Source: Pelagibacteraceae bacterium AG-464-P07 (GTDB taxonomy: Bacteria > Pseudomonadota > Alphaproteobacteria > Pelagibacterales > Pelagibacteraceae). From it: a stretch of 64,000 nucleotides of DNA. The notes under the pieces are model-generated. The model was given only the letters and a program-made list of their open reading frames with translations. It did no database searches and was not told the DNA's origin. The DNA lies in the NCBI GenBank assembly GCA_003211695.1, contig QCSA01000001.1, positions 99,116-163,115 on the forward strand. Direction: 5' to 3'. The position numbers and the translations under genes are program-made. Shown here in pieces: positions 34,799 through 44,375 of the stretch. Numbering within the stretch: position 1 is the first letter of the stretch; every line of letters begins with the position of its first letter.

Positions 34799-35800
34799 AT
34801 GGATGATCAATTCAAAGCTATAGTAATTAATCAGACTGAAAATAATTTTACTCGAGAATTAAAAATTTTAGATAAAAGTTTTCTTAAAGGCGGAGATGTA
34901 TTAGTTAATATTGAATATTCAAGTTTAAATTACAAAGATGCACTAATTTTAAAAAATGGAGGAAAACTTGTTAAAGAATATCCTCACATACCAGGGATCG
35001 ATTTTTCTGGAAAAATAATAGAAAGCAGCAACCCAAAATATATAGTTGGAGAGGATGTCATTATAACAGGATCGCGGGTAGGGGAGTTATATCATGGGGG
35101 TTACGCTCAACTTGCAAGAGTAAAGGGAGAATTTTTAGTAAAAAAGCCAAAAATACTTTCCAATAAAAATGCTATGGTATTAGGAACAGCTGGATTTACA
35201 GCAATGCTCTGTTCTTTTGCAATAAAGGCAAGAGAAGAGTTGTTGTTAGGAGAAAAAGTAAACGATGTACTGGTGACAGGTGCAACAGGAGGAGTAGGTT
35301 CTATTGCTGTAATGATCTTATCAAAGTTTGGATATAAGGTTACCGCACTTACCGGAAAAAAAGATAAAAAAGAATTTTTAAAAGAATTAGGAGCATCAAA
35401 TATATTAGAGAGAAAAGAGCTAGAAGGAGAACATCGGAATTTAGATAAAGGTTTATGGGATGGGGTAGTCGATACAGTTGGTGGAAAAATATTAGCAAAT
35501 GCCATTTCACAAACTAAACCTGCTGGAATTATTGCTGCATGCGGTTTAGCGGCTAGCCACAAGTTAGAAACAACTGTTATGCCCTTTATAATTAGGGGAG
35601 TTAAACTTTGGGGTATTGATTGTGTTATGTGTAGTAAAAAGAGGAGAGAATTTATATGGAATGAAGCAGCAAACTTGATTAATTTTAAAATTCTTGAAAA
35701 ATATATAAAAGTTGTCGGTTTGGCAGAACTGATAAATATTTTTCCTGGTATTCTTCAAGGGAAAATTGCTGGGAGAGTTTTAGTAGACGTAAATAAATAA
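34799..35800 (+). CDS. acuI: Acryloyl-CoA reductase-type zinc-less MDR protein (AcuI/YhdH family)
   Basis: The 333-aa medium-chain reductase closely follows YhdH/AcuI: SSLNYKDALILKNGGK, YPHIPGIDFSGK, MVLGTAGFTAMLC, VTGATGGVGSIAVMIL for NADPH, and ETTVMPFIIRGVKLWGIDCVM. It reduces acryloyl-CoA to propionyl-CoA, removing the toxic acrylate product of DMSP cleavage. This gives the DddP-like gene at 20877 a metabolic partner, though they are 12 kb apart. A LysR gene follows after one base. Confidence 0.9.
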   Translation: MDDQFKAIVINQTENNFTRELKILDKSFLKGGDVLVNIEYSSLNYKDALILKNGGKLVKEYPHIPGIDFSGKIIESSNPKYIVGEDVIITGSRVGELYHGGYAQLARVKGEFLVKKPKILSNKNAMVLGTAGFTAMLCSFAIKAREELLLGEKVNDVLVTGATGGVGSIAVMILSKFGYKVTALTGKKDKKEFLKELGASNILERKELEGEHRNLDKGLWDGVVDTVGGKILANAISQTKPAGIIAACGLAASHKLETTVMPFIIRGVKLWGIDCVMCSKKRREFIWNEAANLINFKILEKYIKVVGLAELINIFPGILQGKIAGRVLVDVNK

Positions 35801-35801
35801 T

Positions 35802-36692
35802 ATGGACTGGGACAAGCTTAAAATTTTTCATGCAGTGGCTGAGGCAGGCAGTTTTACCAAAGCAACAATAAATTTAAATTTAAGTCAGTCTGCAATTAGT
35901 AGACAGATTCAATCTTTGGAACGCAATTTAAAAGTACAACTTTTTGAAAGACATGCAAGAGGATTAGCATTAACTGAAAATGGAGGATATTTATTCAAAA
36001 CTGCGCACGAAGTAATTTCTAAACTTAAGGAGGTAGAAACTACTTTGGGAGACCAAAAAGATAAACCTAGAGGAAAATTAACAGTAACGACTGTTGTAAG
36101 TTTTGGTACAACTTGGCTAACACCAAGAATACAAGAGTTCATGCAATTAAATCCTGAAATGGAAATTGAACTTATTTTTGATGATAAAGAATTGGATTTA
36201 AGTATTAGGCAGGCCGATGTAGGAATTTGGATGCGGAGACCTAAACAATTAAATTATATTCAAAAAAAATTAATAGATATTAATTATCACATTTATGGAT
36301 CTACAAAATATCTAGAAAAAAATGGATATCCAAAATCAATCAACGATCTAAATAAACATAAATTTATTTCTTATGGGAAGGGCACACCTTCGCCAGTATT
36401 TAACCCCGATTGGGTATTAAGATTGGGATTGAAAGATCAAAAAAAAAGAAAACCAATTATGAAAGTGAATAGTGTTTATGGGTTACTACTAGCTGTTCAG
36501 AGCGGTGTTGGATTGGCTGCCCTTCCCGATTATATAACTGTATCTGTTCCAAATATTGTTAAAGTTTTACCTCAAATTGAAGGGCCAAGAACAGAAGCTC
36601 ATTTTGTTTATCCGCAGTCACTCAAAAATGTTGTTAGAGTGCAAGCATTTAGAAATTTTTTGTATAGTAAAATTAGTGAATGGAAGTTTTAA
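35802..36692 (+). CDS. LysR-family transcriptional regulator
   Basis: The 296-aa protein has an N-terminal winged HTH (DWDKLKIFHAVAEAGSFTKATINLNLSQSAISRQIQSLE) and a periplasmic-binding-protein-like effector domain. It lies one base after acuI on the same strand, so it may be co-transcribed with and regulate acuI. LysR genes are more often divergent from their targets, so another target is possible. Its stop is adjacent to the convergent bactofilin stop. Confidence 0.9.
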   Translation: MDWDKLKIFHAVAEAGSFTKATINLNLSQSAISRQIQSLERNLKVQLFERHARGLALTENGGYLFKTAHEVISKLKEVETTLGDQKDKPRGKLTVTTVVSFGTTWLTPRIQEFMQLNPEMEIELIFDDKELDLSIRQADVGIWMRRPKQLNYIQKKLIDINYHIYGSTKYLEKNGYPKSINDLNKHKFISYGKGTPSPVFNPDWVLRLGLKDQKKRKPIMKVNSVYGLLLAVQSGVGLAALPDYITVSVPNIVKVLPQIEGPRTEAHFVYPQSLKNVVRVQAFRNFLYSKISEWKF

Positions 36693-37010
36693 TTATTTTT
36701 TTATTTCGGTTTTAATTTTTAAAATTGAACCTTCCTCTATTGATAATGTTTTCTGCTTAATTGATCCTTCCACATCGGCTGTCTTTCTTATGTGAACTCT
36801 ATCCGAATTGATGTCACCTTTTAATTTACCACCAATAAATACGTTTTTTGATGTGATGTTCCCTTTAATATTTGAACTTTCAAAGGTTTCAACAAATTCT
36901 GCATTAATATTTCCGTCAATTTCTCCGTCAATGGTAATGCTTTCTTTTTCAGTAACATTGCCCTTTATTTTTGTATCTGAAACGAGCACTGATTTAGTTT
37001 TATTAACCAT
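36693..37010 (-). CDS. Bactofilin (polymer-forming cytoskeletal protein)
   Basis: The 105-aa protein is a short beta-helix of repeated turns: KIKGNVTEKESITIDGEID, then GNITSKNVFIGGKLKGDIN and ADVEGSIKQKTL, alternating V/I with G-D/N-I. This is the bactofilin (DUF583) pattern with almost no tails. Bactofilins polymerise without nucleotide under the membrane. It diverges from the iron transporter, sharing the Fur-box region, which may be accidental. Confidence 0.9.
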   Translation of the reverse strand: MVNKTKSVLVSDTKIKGNVTEKESITIDGEIDGNINAEFVETFESSNIKGNITSKNVFIGGKLKGDINSDRVHIRKTADVEGSIKQKTLSIEEGSILKIKTEIKK

Positions 37011-37093
37011 AATTAACCGTTATTAATTGGCACAACTATAAAGTTGAATTCTAACAAATAATATACAAGATATAGTTGAAATTGCTACATTTT

Positions 37094-37134
37094 GTTAATG
37101 ATAATCATTCTCATTGATAATGATTATCATTTGC
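37094..37134. promoter_or_regulatory. Two tandem Fur boxes
   Basis: GTTAATGATAATCATTCTC (37094-37112) matches the 19-bp consensus Fur box at 17 positions. GATAATGATTATCATTTGC (37116-37134) matches at 16. They are 22 bp apart start to start, two helical turns, and 40 bp before fbpA. This predicts iron repression of the fbpABC operon by a Fur-type regulator rather than only Irr/RirA. Confidence 0.88.
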
Positions 37135-37174
37135 ATTATAGATAAATTCAATTTTAAACACACATAGGAGTTTT

Positions 37175-38194
37175 ATGGGAAGAATAGTTATTTTTGTATT
37201 TTTTTTACTTACAATATCAGGCATCGTTTCCGCCAACGAGGTGAATATTTTTAGTGCCAGACACTACGATACTGATATTCAATTATATGAGAAATTTACT
37301 GCGAAAACAGGCATTAAGGTAAATGTAGTATCAGGAAAAGATAAAGCTCTTCAAAAAAGAATAATCGAAGAAGGTAAAGATTGTACAGGAGACCTGTACA
37401 TCACAGCTGATGCTGGAAGATTGGGTGCTTTTCAAGAGAAAGGCATGTTTCAAAAAGTAAATTCTAAAGTTTTGAAAAATCTAATTCCATCTAATTTCAG
37501 ATCTCCCTATTGGTTTGGCATAGCCAAAAGAGCAAGAGTTATTTACTACGCTACGGATAGATTAAGTAAATCAGACTTAAAAGGTTTGTCTTATGAAGAT
37601 CTTGCAGATTCTAAGTGGGAAGGCAAAGTATTAATTAGAAAGTCAAATAATGTTTATAATCAGTCTCTTGTTGCATCTTTAATTGCTAATAATGGAAAAA
37701 AGAAAACAACAGAATGGGCAAAGGGACTTGTTAGTAACATGGCAAGAAAACCAAAAGGTAATGATAGGGCTCAAATATTAGCAGTAGCAGCTGGTGAAGC
37801 AGAACTTGCAGTAGCAAATACATATTATATTGCTTTAATGTTGTCAGGAAAAAAAGGACCTGAGCAACAAGCCGCAGCTAAAAAAGTTAAACCATTTTTT
37901 CCTAATCAAGATAATAGAGGAACTCATATGAACATTAGTGGAGGAGGCGTATTAAAACACGCACCGAACAAGGCTAATGCAATTAAGTTGCTCGAGTTTT
38001 TATTAACTAAAGAAGCTCAAGAACATATCGTTAACAATACATTTGAATATCCGATAATCGAGGGTGTTCAACCAAACAAATTGATAGCTCAGTTTGGTCT
38101 TGATTTTAAACAAGATCTAAAAACTAAAGTATCAAAGTATGGAAAAAATCAAGCAGAAGCATTGAAGATAATGACCGAAGCTGATTGGGAATAA
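37175..38194 (+). CDS. fbpA: Ferric-iron ABC transporter, periplasmic binding protein
   Basis: The 339-aa FbpA/FutA/IdiA-type protein has a signal peptide (to about residue 20, VSA). The mature start NEVNIFSARHYDTDIQLYEKF is classical for the family, and GGGVLKHAPNKANAIKLLEFL lies near the end. The pair of tyrosines in VANTYYIAL (about 211-219) are Fe3+ ligands in relatives. A SD (TAGGAG) precedes the ATG. Regulated by the two Fur boxes upstream. Confidence 0.94.
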   Translation: MGRIVIFVFFLLTISGIVSANEVNIFSARHYDTDIQLYEKFTAKTGIKVNVVSGKDKALQKRIIEEGKDCTGDLYITADAGRLGAFQEKGMFQKVNSKVLKNLIPSNFRSPYWFGIAKRARVIYYATDRLSKSDLKGLSYEDLADSKWEGKVLIRKSNNVYNQSLVASLIANNGKKKTTEWAKGLVSNMARKPKGNDRAQILAVAAGEAELAVANTYYIALMLSGKKGPEQQAAAKKVKPFFPNQDNRGTHMNISGGGVLKHAPNKANAIKLLEFLLTKEAQEHIVNNTFEYPIIEGVQPNKLIAQFGLDFKQDLKTKVSKYGKNQAEALKIMTEADWE

Positions 38195-38202
38195 ATATTA
38201 AA

Positions 38203-39810
38203 GTGAATGTAAAAAAAATAAATTTATGGTACATAAGTTCCCTTTTTGTGTCGTTATTAGTGATGCTACCAATAGCGACAGTTTTTTTTGGTTTTTTTGA
38301 AACAACATCAGATTATTTTTCACTATTAATAAATACATTTTTATTAAAATATATTTCTAATTCTATTCTACTTTTGGTCGGAGTATTATTTTTATCATTT
38401 TTGTTTGGAGTAGGAGCTGCATATTGTGTTTCGTTTTATGAATTTCCTGGAGTGAGTTTTTTTAAGTGGGCCCTAATATTATCATTTGCTGTACCAGCTT
38501 ATATTTATGCATATTCACTTACTGCTTTTTTTGAAAATTATGGTACCGCATTTTCAATTCTTACTTATTTATTTGGTCCTTATGAATATAATGTTTTCAT
38601 ACCCAAAGTTGATGGTTTATTTGGCTCAATAATATCTATCTCTTTTTCATTATTTGGGTACGTATACGTTTTATCAAGAGCTTCATTTTATTATCAGTCA
38701 CAGAATTTAATAGATGTAGGAAAAAATCTTGGATTATCCTCTAAAAAAACATTTTTTAAAATTATCCTGCCCTCTGCAAGACCAGCTATTGTTGTTGGTT
38801 TATCTTTAGTTGCAATGGAAACATTGTCAGATTTTGGAACAGTTTCGTTTTTTAGTATATCTACATTTACCACAGCAATTTATAATGCATGGATTTCTTT
38901 TGATGATTTAGCTTCAGCAAACCAACTTTCGTTCATACTATTACTATTTATTTTATTTTTATTTTTTGTTGAAAATTTTTCAAGAAAAAAAGCAAAATAC
39001 CATTCTCCATCGAAGGGTGGATTTGTAAATAGATCAAAAATTAAACTTATTGGTAAAAAATCATTTTATGCAACATGTTTTTGTAGCATATTATTTTTTT
39101 GCAGTTTCTTATTTCCTGTTTTACAGATGTTGTATTGGACTTTTAAATTTCCAAAATATTTACAAGACTTAAATTTTTTTAGCTTAGGAATTAATACGCT
39201 CCTACTAGTTTTTTTATCTTGTATTATGATGATTGTTTTTTCTTTTGTTTCAAACTATGGAAATAGAGTAACAAAAAGCAAATTTCTTGAAATTTTAACG
39301 ACTATTTCGATATCCGGTTATGCTATTCCAGGTGTTATATTAGCGGTAGCTTTCATTACTTTAGTTTCTTATTTAGATAGTTTGATATTTATTAATTTTA
39401 AAACAATGTTTATAGGTTCAATATTTGGTTTAGTTATTGTTTACTTTGTCAGATTTTTTGCTTTATCCTCTAATGGTATTAAATCTGGTTATGTGAAAAT
39501 TAATCAATCCATGGACGAAAGCGCTTATCTTTTAGGATATTCAAAGTTTAAAACTTTTACCAAAGTTCACATTCCATATCTCAAAAATAGCGTATTTTTG
39601 ATAAGTATTTTAATTGCAATTGAAATAATTAAAGAATTACCAATAACCTTAATTCTTCGACCATTTAATTTTGAAACTTTTGCCACGACTGCGTACATTT
39701 ACGCTTCACAAGATCTGTTAGAAGCTGCAGCTGCACCTTCTCTGTTTCTCATTTTAATTGCTAGTGTATTTATTTTATTTGTTTCGAAATATATATTATC
39801 TGAAAATTAA
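38203..39810 (+). CDS. fbpB: Ferric-iron ABC transporter permease
   Basis: The ~535-aa fused permease has about 12 membrane segments and two BPD loops (GLSSKKTFFKIILPSARPAI near 175 and GYSKFKTFTKVHIPYLKNS near 445), typical of FbpB/SfuB. The GTG at 38203 is the better start; an upstream TTG at 38185 lies inside fbpA. Extremely AT-rich, with Phe-rich helices. Confidence 0.92.
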   Translation: MNVKKINLWYISSLFVSLLVMLPIATVFFGFFETTSDYFSLLINTFLLKYISNSILLLVGVLFLSFLFGVGAAYCVSFYEFPGVSFFKWALILSFAVPAYIYAYSLTAFFENYGTAFSILTYLFGPYEYNVFIPKVDGLFGSIISISFSLFGYVYVLSRASFYYQSQNLIDVGKNLGLSSKKTFFKIILPSARPAIVVGLSLVAMETLSDFGTVSFFSISTFTTAIYNAWISFDDLASANQLSFILLLFILFLFFVENFSRKKAKYHSPSKGGFVNRSKIKLIGKKSFYATCFCSILFFCSFLFPVLQMLYWTFKFPKYLQDLNFFSLGINTLLLVFLSCIMMIVFSFVSNYGNRVTKSKFLEILTTISISGYAIPGVILAVAFITLVSYLDSLIFINFKTMFIGSIFGLVIVYFVRFFALSSNGIKSGYVKINQSMDESAYLLGYSKFKTFTKVHIPYLKNSVFLISILIAIEIIKELPITLILRPFNFETFATTAYIYASQDLLEAAAAPSLFLILIASVFILFVSKYILSEN

Positions 39811-39818
39811 TAAATTAT

Positions 39819-40877
39819 ATGAATAATAACTTTTTAGAAATTCAAGATGTAACTTTTGCTGCAAGCAAGAAAAATAAAGTTAATAATGTTACCTTTGGTG
39901 TAGAAAAAGAAGGTGAAATTATTTGTTTATTGGGGCCTTCAGGAATAGGTAAAACTACAATACTTAGATCTATTGCGGGTTTAGAAAAAATTCAATCTGG
40001 AAAAATTATTTTAAAGGATAAAATTGTTTCATCATCTACTTTTCATATGGAACCAGAAAAAAGAAATATAGCACTTTCTTTTCAAGAAAATTGTTTGTTT
40101 CCACATTACAATGTCATAGATAATATTAAATTTGGTGCAGATAGAAACAAAAACAAAAAATTTAACTTTTCAGTATATGATTTTATTAATTTATTACGTT
40201 TAGAAGAAATTCAACAAAAATATCCACACGAAATTAGTGCAGGGGAGGCCCAAAGGGTTTCTTTAGCACGTTCTCTAATGTCCAAACCAGATTTGCTTCT
40301 CTTAGATGAACCATTTTCTAATATAGATCAAAGTTTAAAGGAAGAATTGCAATTGAAAATTAAGAAAATTTTGAATGAAGTTAATATTACAACGATAATA
40401 GTTACTCATGATTCTTACGAAGCTTTTTATATGGGAAATAAATGTGGCATTATTCTTGACCAATCTTTAAAACAATTTGATATCCCTTATAACATCTATC
40501 ACTATCCAAATTCAGTAGAAGTAGTCAATTTTTTAAACAGAGGAATTTTAATAGAAGCTAAGATAACAGGAGAAGATAGTTTAGAAAATACAGAATTGGG
40601 AACAATAAAAGGTAATTTTATTAAAAAGCAATCTCTTGGTTCTTCAGTTCAACTTTTAATTCAACCAGAAGATTTAGAGCATGATGATAAAAGTAATTTA
40701 AAGTTAGAAGTAGTGGATAGAAAATTTAGAGGAACAAATTTTATATATACACTTAAAACAATGAACAACCAGCTTATTCCAGTATTTGTTCACTCTCATC
40801 ACGAACATCAACATAAAATAAAAGATAAATTTGGAATTAAAAAACCGATCTATATTGATCATTTAGTTTGCTTTTAG
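39819..40877 (+). CDS. fbpC: Ferric-iron ABC transporter ATPase
   Basis: The 352-aa ATPase has Walker A LLGPSGIGKTT (about residues 41-51), signature ISAGEAQRVSLARSL and Walker B LLLLDEPFSNID. The C-terminal ~110 residues form a TOBE-like domain ending in a His-rich segment (HSHHEHQH), which could sense metal. The signature has A in place of the second G (SAGE), unusual but known. Ends the Fur-controlled operon. Confidence 0.93.
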   Translation: MNNNFLEIQDVTFAASKKNKVNNVTFGVEKEGEIICLLGPSGIGKTTILRSIAGLEKIQSGKIILKDKIVSSSTFHMEPEKRNIALSFQENCLFPHYNVIDNIKFGADRNKNKKFNFSVYDFINLLRLEEIQQKYPHEISAGEAQRVSLARSLMSKPDLLLLDEPFSNIDQSLKEELQLKIKKILNEVNITTIIVTHDSYEAFYMGNKCGIILDQSLKQFDIPYNIYHYPNSVEVVNFLNRGILIEAKITGEDSLENTELGTIKGNFIKKQSLGSSVQLLIQPEDLEHDDKSNLKLEVVDRKFRGTNFIYTLKTMNNQLIPVFVHSHHEHQHKIKDKFGIKKPIYIDHLVCF

Positions 40878-40904
40878 AATAATGTCATTATATTTTTTAA
40901 TATA

Positions 40905-40972
40905 AAAAATTGGGGGTGTCTTTATAGACTGAGATTAAACCCTTTGAACCTGACCGGTAATTCAGTAAGGAA
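40905..40972 (+). promoter_or_regulatory. TPP (thi-box) riboswitch
   Basis: The conserved TPP-riboswitch elements occur in order: GGGGGTG (40912-40918), CTGAGA (40929-40934), ACCCTTTGAACCTGA (40939-40953) and GGTAATTC (40956-40963). The P1 3' side, AGTAAGGA (40964-40971), is also the only SD for the ATG at 40976. No terminator hairpin fits between aptamer and gene, so control should be by hiding the SD when TPP is bound. Confidence 0.95.
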
Positions 40973-40975
40973 AAA

Positions 40976-42433
40976 ATGATAAATCAAGTTTATTTCTTAG
41001 ATCAGAATGTAGCACTTGTAGTAACAATTTTAATAAGTGTTATTTTTGTAACAATAGGAATTTTATATTCTGCAAAACATCAAGGTTTACAAAACTATCT
41101 TACAGCAAATAGAAACATTGGCCTACTATCCTTAACTACAAGTTTGGTTGCTTCTGCCTTAGGTGCTTGGATTCTTTTTGGTCCATCTTCCGCAGCAACT
41201 TGGGGAGGAATAGGATCGGTAATAGGTTATTCATTGGGTACTGCTTTTCCAATGATTGCACTTATTTTTTTTGGACCAAAACTAAGAAAATTTTTTCCTA
41301 AAGGAAAAACTCTTACAGAATTTGTTCAGCACAAATTTGGAAAGAAATTATTTAAATTAATTTTAGTTTTAATGATTTTTTATATGTTTATATTTTTATG
41401 CGCTGAAGTAACAGCAATTTCTACATTGATAAATTATATTTCGGGAACATCATTGTGGATTACTTCATTATTAGTAATAGTCGCGACATTAACCTATACA
41501 CTTTATGGAGGGTTAAGAGCCTCAATTTTAACAGATAGTTTTCAGTTTTTTATTGTTCTCATTTTTTTATTCATCTGTTTAATTTACATTTTTTCTTTAA
41601 ATGACAATGAAATTTCTTTAGAACTTATTAAAAATAACTCCAGTCATTTAATTAGTAGTAAATATTTACCAAACTACACTGCAGGTTTAACTTTTTTTGT
41701 TGCAGTTGCTGCCACTAATCTTTTTCATCAAGGTAACTGGCAAAGAGTTTTTGCAGCTAAAAATGAAAAAATATTAAAACAAAGTCTTTGGCTATCTTTT
41801 TTTATTATTATACCAATCGTTTTTTTTATGGGTGTCTGTGGATTAATTGCTATATCACTAGATAGCAAGGTGAATCCAGATCTTGCTTTTTTTTCAATTC
41901 TTTTAAAACAAAACATTCCTTTGTTATCTGTATTAATTATTATTATGGCCTTATCATTGACCATCAGTACAGTAGATACATTAGTCAATGCTATATCAAG
42001 CTTAATTATAGTAGAGGGAAAATATTTTTTTGTTGATTACAAAAATAAGAATTTTTTAAAATTATCAAAAACTTTTATAATTATATTATCTTTTATTTCG
42101 TTCATTATAGCTTCAAAGGGTTTTGGTATTTTATACTTATTTTTATTAGCAGATCTTTTTTGCTGTGCAGCAGTTTTTACCGTTTTTTTTGGTTTTTATA
42201 AAAAGAAAATTAAAGAAACAAATGCACTTATATCAATTTTAGTAGGACTATCATTAGGTTTAGTCGTATTTCCTAATACTGATTTCTCTCAAAGTATTTT
42301 GGTAGGAATTTTATTGCCAAAGGATCTATTTCCTCAAATTATAACCAATTACTTATTATTCTGGTCATTTTTGCTAGCAACTCTTTCTCCAGTAATTGCT
42401 ATAATTAGTTATGATTCCTTTAAAAGACGATAA
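40976..42433 (+). CDS. thiV: Sodium/solute symporter, probable thiamine-precursor (HMP) transporter
   Basis: The 485-aa SSS-family protein has about 13 membrane segments. SSS features include LTANRNIGLLSLTTSLVASALGAWILFGPS near 41 and LTYTLYGGLRASILTDSFQFF near 165. The TPP riboswitch directly upstream shows that its substrate belongs to thiamine metabolism. SAR11 bacteria lack ThiC and need exogenous 4-amino-5-hydroxymethyl-2-methylpyrimidine, and ThiV is the proposed carrier. That substrate is inferred. Confidence 0.88.
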   Translation: MINQVYFLDQNVALVVTILISVIFVTIGILYSAKHQGLQNYLTANRNIGLLSLTTSLVASALGAWILFGPSSAATWGGIGSVIGYSLGTAFPMIALIFFGPKLRKFFPKGKTLTEFVQHKFGKKLFKLILVLMIFYMFIFLCAEVTAISTLINYISGTSLWITSLLVIVATLTYTLYGGLRASILTDSFQFFIVLIFLFICLIYIFSLNDNEISLELIKNNSSHLISSKYLPNYTAGLTFFVAVAATNLFHQGNWQRVFAAKNEKILKQSLWLSFFIIIPIVFFMGVCGLIAISLDSKVNPDLAFFSILLKQNIPLLSVLIIIMALSLTISTVDTLVNAISSLIIVEGKYFFVDYKNKNFLKLSKTFIIILSFISFIIASKGFGILYLFLLADLFCCAAVFTVFFGFYKKKIKETNALISILVGLSLGLVVFPNTDFSQSILVGILLPKDLFPQIITNYLLFWSFLLATLSPVIAIISYDSFKRR

Positions 42434-43115
42434 CCCTACCGAAGGTAAACCTATCGTTACTTATTTTTTAATAGGTTTATGTGTTCTAGTTTTTCTAATG
42501 GAGCTTGGGTCACAATCCTACAGAACGGGTGAGCTATTTTATTCTTACGGACTAATCCCATCAGTTTTAATGGGACACAATCAATTGCCCCAAGATCTTT
42601 ATGTGTTACCAGCTTATTTAACAATTTTTTCATCTATGTTTATGCATGGCGGTTTTATGCATTTAATAGGGAATATGCTGTATATGTGGATCTTCGCAGA
42701 CAATATTGAAGATGCGCTTGGTCAAAAAAAATTTATAATTTTTTATTTATTATCAGGAGTTGGGGCAGCCATGGCTCAAGTATTAATGGATACAAGTTCC
42801 CAAGTTCCAATGGTTGGTGCTAGCGGTGCAATAGGAGGAGTATTGGGTGCATACTTGATTAATCATCCAAACGCCAAGGTGCTTGTTTTAATTCCTTTTG
42901 GTTTTTTTAGTCAGTTAATTAAGATAAAAGCCCTGTATGTTTTGGGTTTTTGGTTTGTTTTACAATTTATTAATTCAAGCATGATGTCCTCGCAAGGAGG
43001 TGGTGTAGCCTATGCTGCTCATATTGGAGGTTTTGCTTCTGGAATAATTTTGATATTATTTTTTAATAAAACAGCAAAAAGAAAAACGAAAATTATGAAA
43101 GGACCTTGGAGTTAA
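42411..43115 (+). CDS. Rhomboid-family intramembrane serine protease
   Basis: The 234-aa protein begins IPLKDDNPTEGKPIVTY. It has HGGFMHLIGNMLYMWIFADNIED near 85, the catalytic Ser in VGASGAIGGVLGAY (about residue 138) and the catalytic His in AYAAHIGGFASG (about 204). Six or seven membrane segments. It overlaps thiV by 23 nt and the next protease by one base. Two intramembrane proteases in tandem suggest a shared envelope-signalling role. Confidence 0.93.
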   Translation: MIPLKDDNPTEGKPIVTYFLIGLCVLVFLMELGSQSYRTGELFYSYGLIPSVLMGHNQLPQDLYVLPAYLTIFSSMFMHGGFMHLIGNMLYMWIFADNIEDALGQKKFIIFYLLSGVGAAMAQVLMDTSSQVPMVGASGAIGGVLGAYLINHPNAKVLVLIPFGFFSQLIKIKALYVLGFWFVLQFINSSMMSSQGGGVAYAAHIGGFASGIILILFFNKTAKRKTKIMKGPWS

Positions 43116-44221
43116 TGAACTATTTAATACCATTTATCATTTTAATTACTGTTGTCGTATTTATTCATGAATACGGTCACTATTATTTTGCAAAAAAATA
43201 TAATGTTGGAGTAACTGACTTTTCAATTGGTTTTGGAAAAGAAATTTTTGGCTGGAATGATAAATCTGGTACTAGGTGGAAAATTTGCTGGATACCGCTT
43301 GGTGGATATGTAAAATTTTTTGGTGATCGAAATGTATTTAGTCAATCAGAACAAAACGAGATTTTAAAAGAATATAATACAGCAGATCAAAAAAAACTTT
43401 TTATTTTAAAACCATTATACCAAAGATCTTTAATTGTTGCGGCAGGACCTATTGCCAACTTTATTTTAGCACTATTGATTTTCATTTTTATTTACATGTT
43501 TGTAGGCAAAGACATGACTCCTGCGATTGTAAATGAAGTTCAAAAAGATAGTCCAGCGTATATCTCTGGAATTAAAAAAAATGATCGAATTATTTCGATT
43601 GATAATAATAAAGTTAATAGTATTTTAGAGGTATCAACTTTTATTTCTACATCTACTTCGGAAATTATAGAGTTTTTCATTTTAAGAAATGACCAGGAAT
43701 TAATTTTCAATATTAAACCGGATTTAGTTGAAAGTGAAGACCAATTAGGAAATAAAATTAAAAAAAGAATGATTGGAATAAAACTTGGTCCATTTAATAA
43801 TGAATTTAACAATGTAAAGTTAGGACCAACAAAAGCTATATTTTATTCTGTAAAAGAGGTGTGGTTTGTAAGTATAACTTCTCTAAAATATATAGGAAGC
43901 ATGATAACTGGTTCAGGAGATTCTTCTCAATTAGGAGGGCCAATTAGAATAGCGAAAATCACCGGACAAGTTGCTGAATATGGTATAATTCCTTTTTTAA
44001 GTGTAATGGCTTATATATCAATAAGCCTAGGTTTGATTAATCTATTTCCTATTCCAATGTTAGACGGAGGTCATCTAATGTTTTACTTATTTGAGAAACT
44101 ATTAGGTCGTCCTTTACAGCAAAAAACACAAGAAGGATTCTTTCGAATCGGTTTATTTTTGCTATTTTCATTAATGTTTTTTGCAACTTTTAATGATTTG
44201 AAATATCTTGGGTTATTTTAA
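43115..44221 (+). CDS. rseP: RseP-like site-2 zinc metalloprotease (M50B)
   Basis: The 368-aa protease has HEYGH (residues ~18-22) as the zinc motif in the first helix and PLGGYVKFFGD. One PDZ domain (about 125-210) and the third ligand in PIPMLDGGHLMFYLFE (about 313-328) complete the fold. One PDZ domain instead of the two of E. coli RseP. The ATG at 43115 (TAATG overlap) is preferred to a TTG at 43106. It is not beside bamA/lpx genes, the common location. Confidence 0.9.
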   Translation: MNYLIPFIILITVVVFIHEYGHYYFAKKYNVGVTDFSIGFGKEIFGWNDKSGTRWKICWIPLGGYVKFFGDRNVFSQSEQNEILKEYNTADQKKLFILKPLYQRSLIVAAGPIANFILALLIFIFIYMFVGKDMTPAIVNEVQKDSPAYISGIKKNDRIISIDNNKVNSILEVSTFISTSTSEIIEFFILRNDQELIFNIKPDLVESEDQLGNKIKKRMIGIKLGPFNNEFNNVKLGPTKAIFYSVKEVWFVSITSLKYIGSMITGSGDSSQLGGPIRIAKITGQVAEYGIIPFLSVMAYISISLGLINLFPIPMLDGGHLMFYLFEKLLGRPLQQKTQEGFFRIGLFLLFSLMFFATFNDLKYLGLF

Positions 44222-44375
44222 ATAAAAGATTTAACTTTCAAAAAAAACAATAAAAATAAGGGTTTTTTTGATAAATCCAAATATTGTATGTATTATTATA
44301 AAATACACTAAAAAAACCATTGATTTCCTGAGTTTTTATGACAAGAGTAAATATACCAATAAAAATGAGGCTAAT

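Noticed and set aside
35107-35562. 151-aa antisense frame within acuI
   Set aside because: It is fully opposite a well-recognised gene, has no family features, and its composition mirrors the acuI codons.
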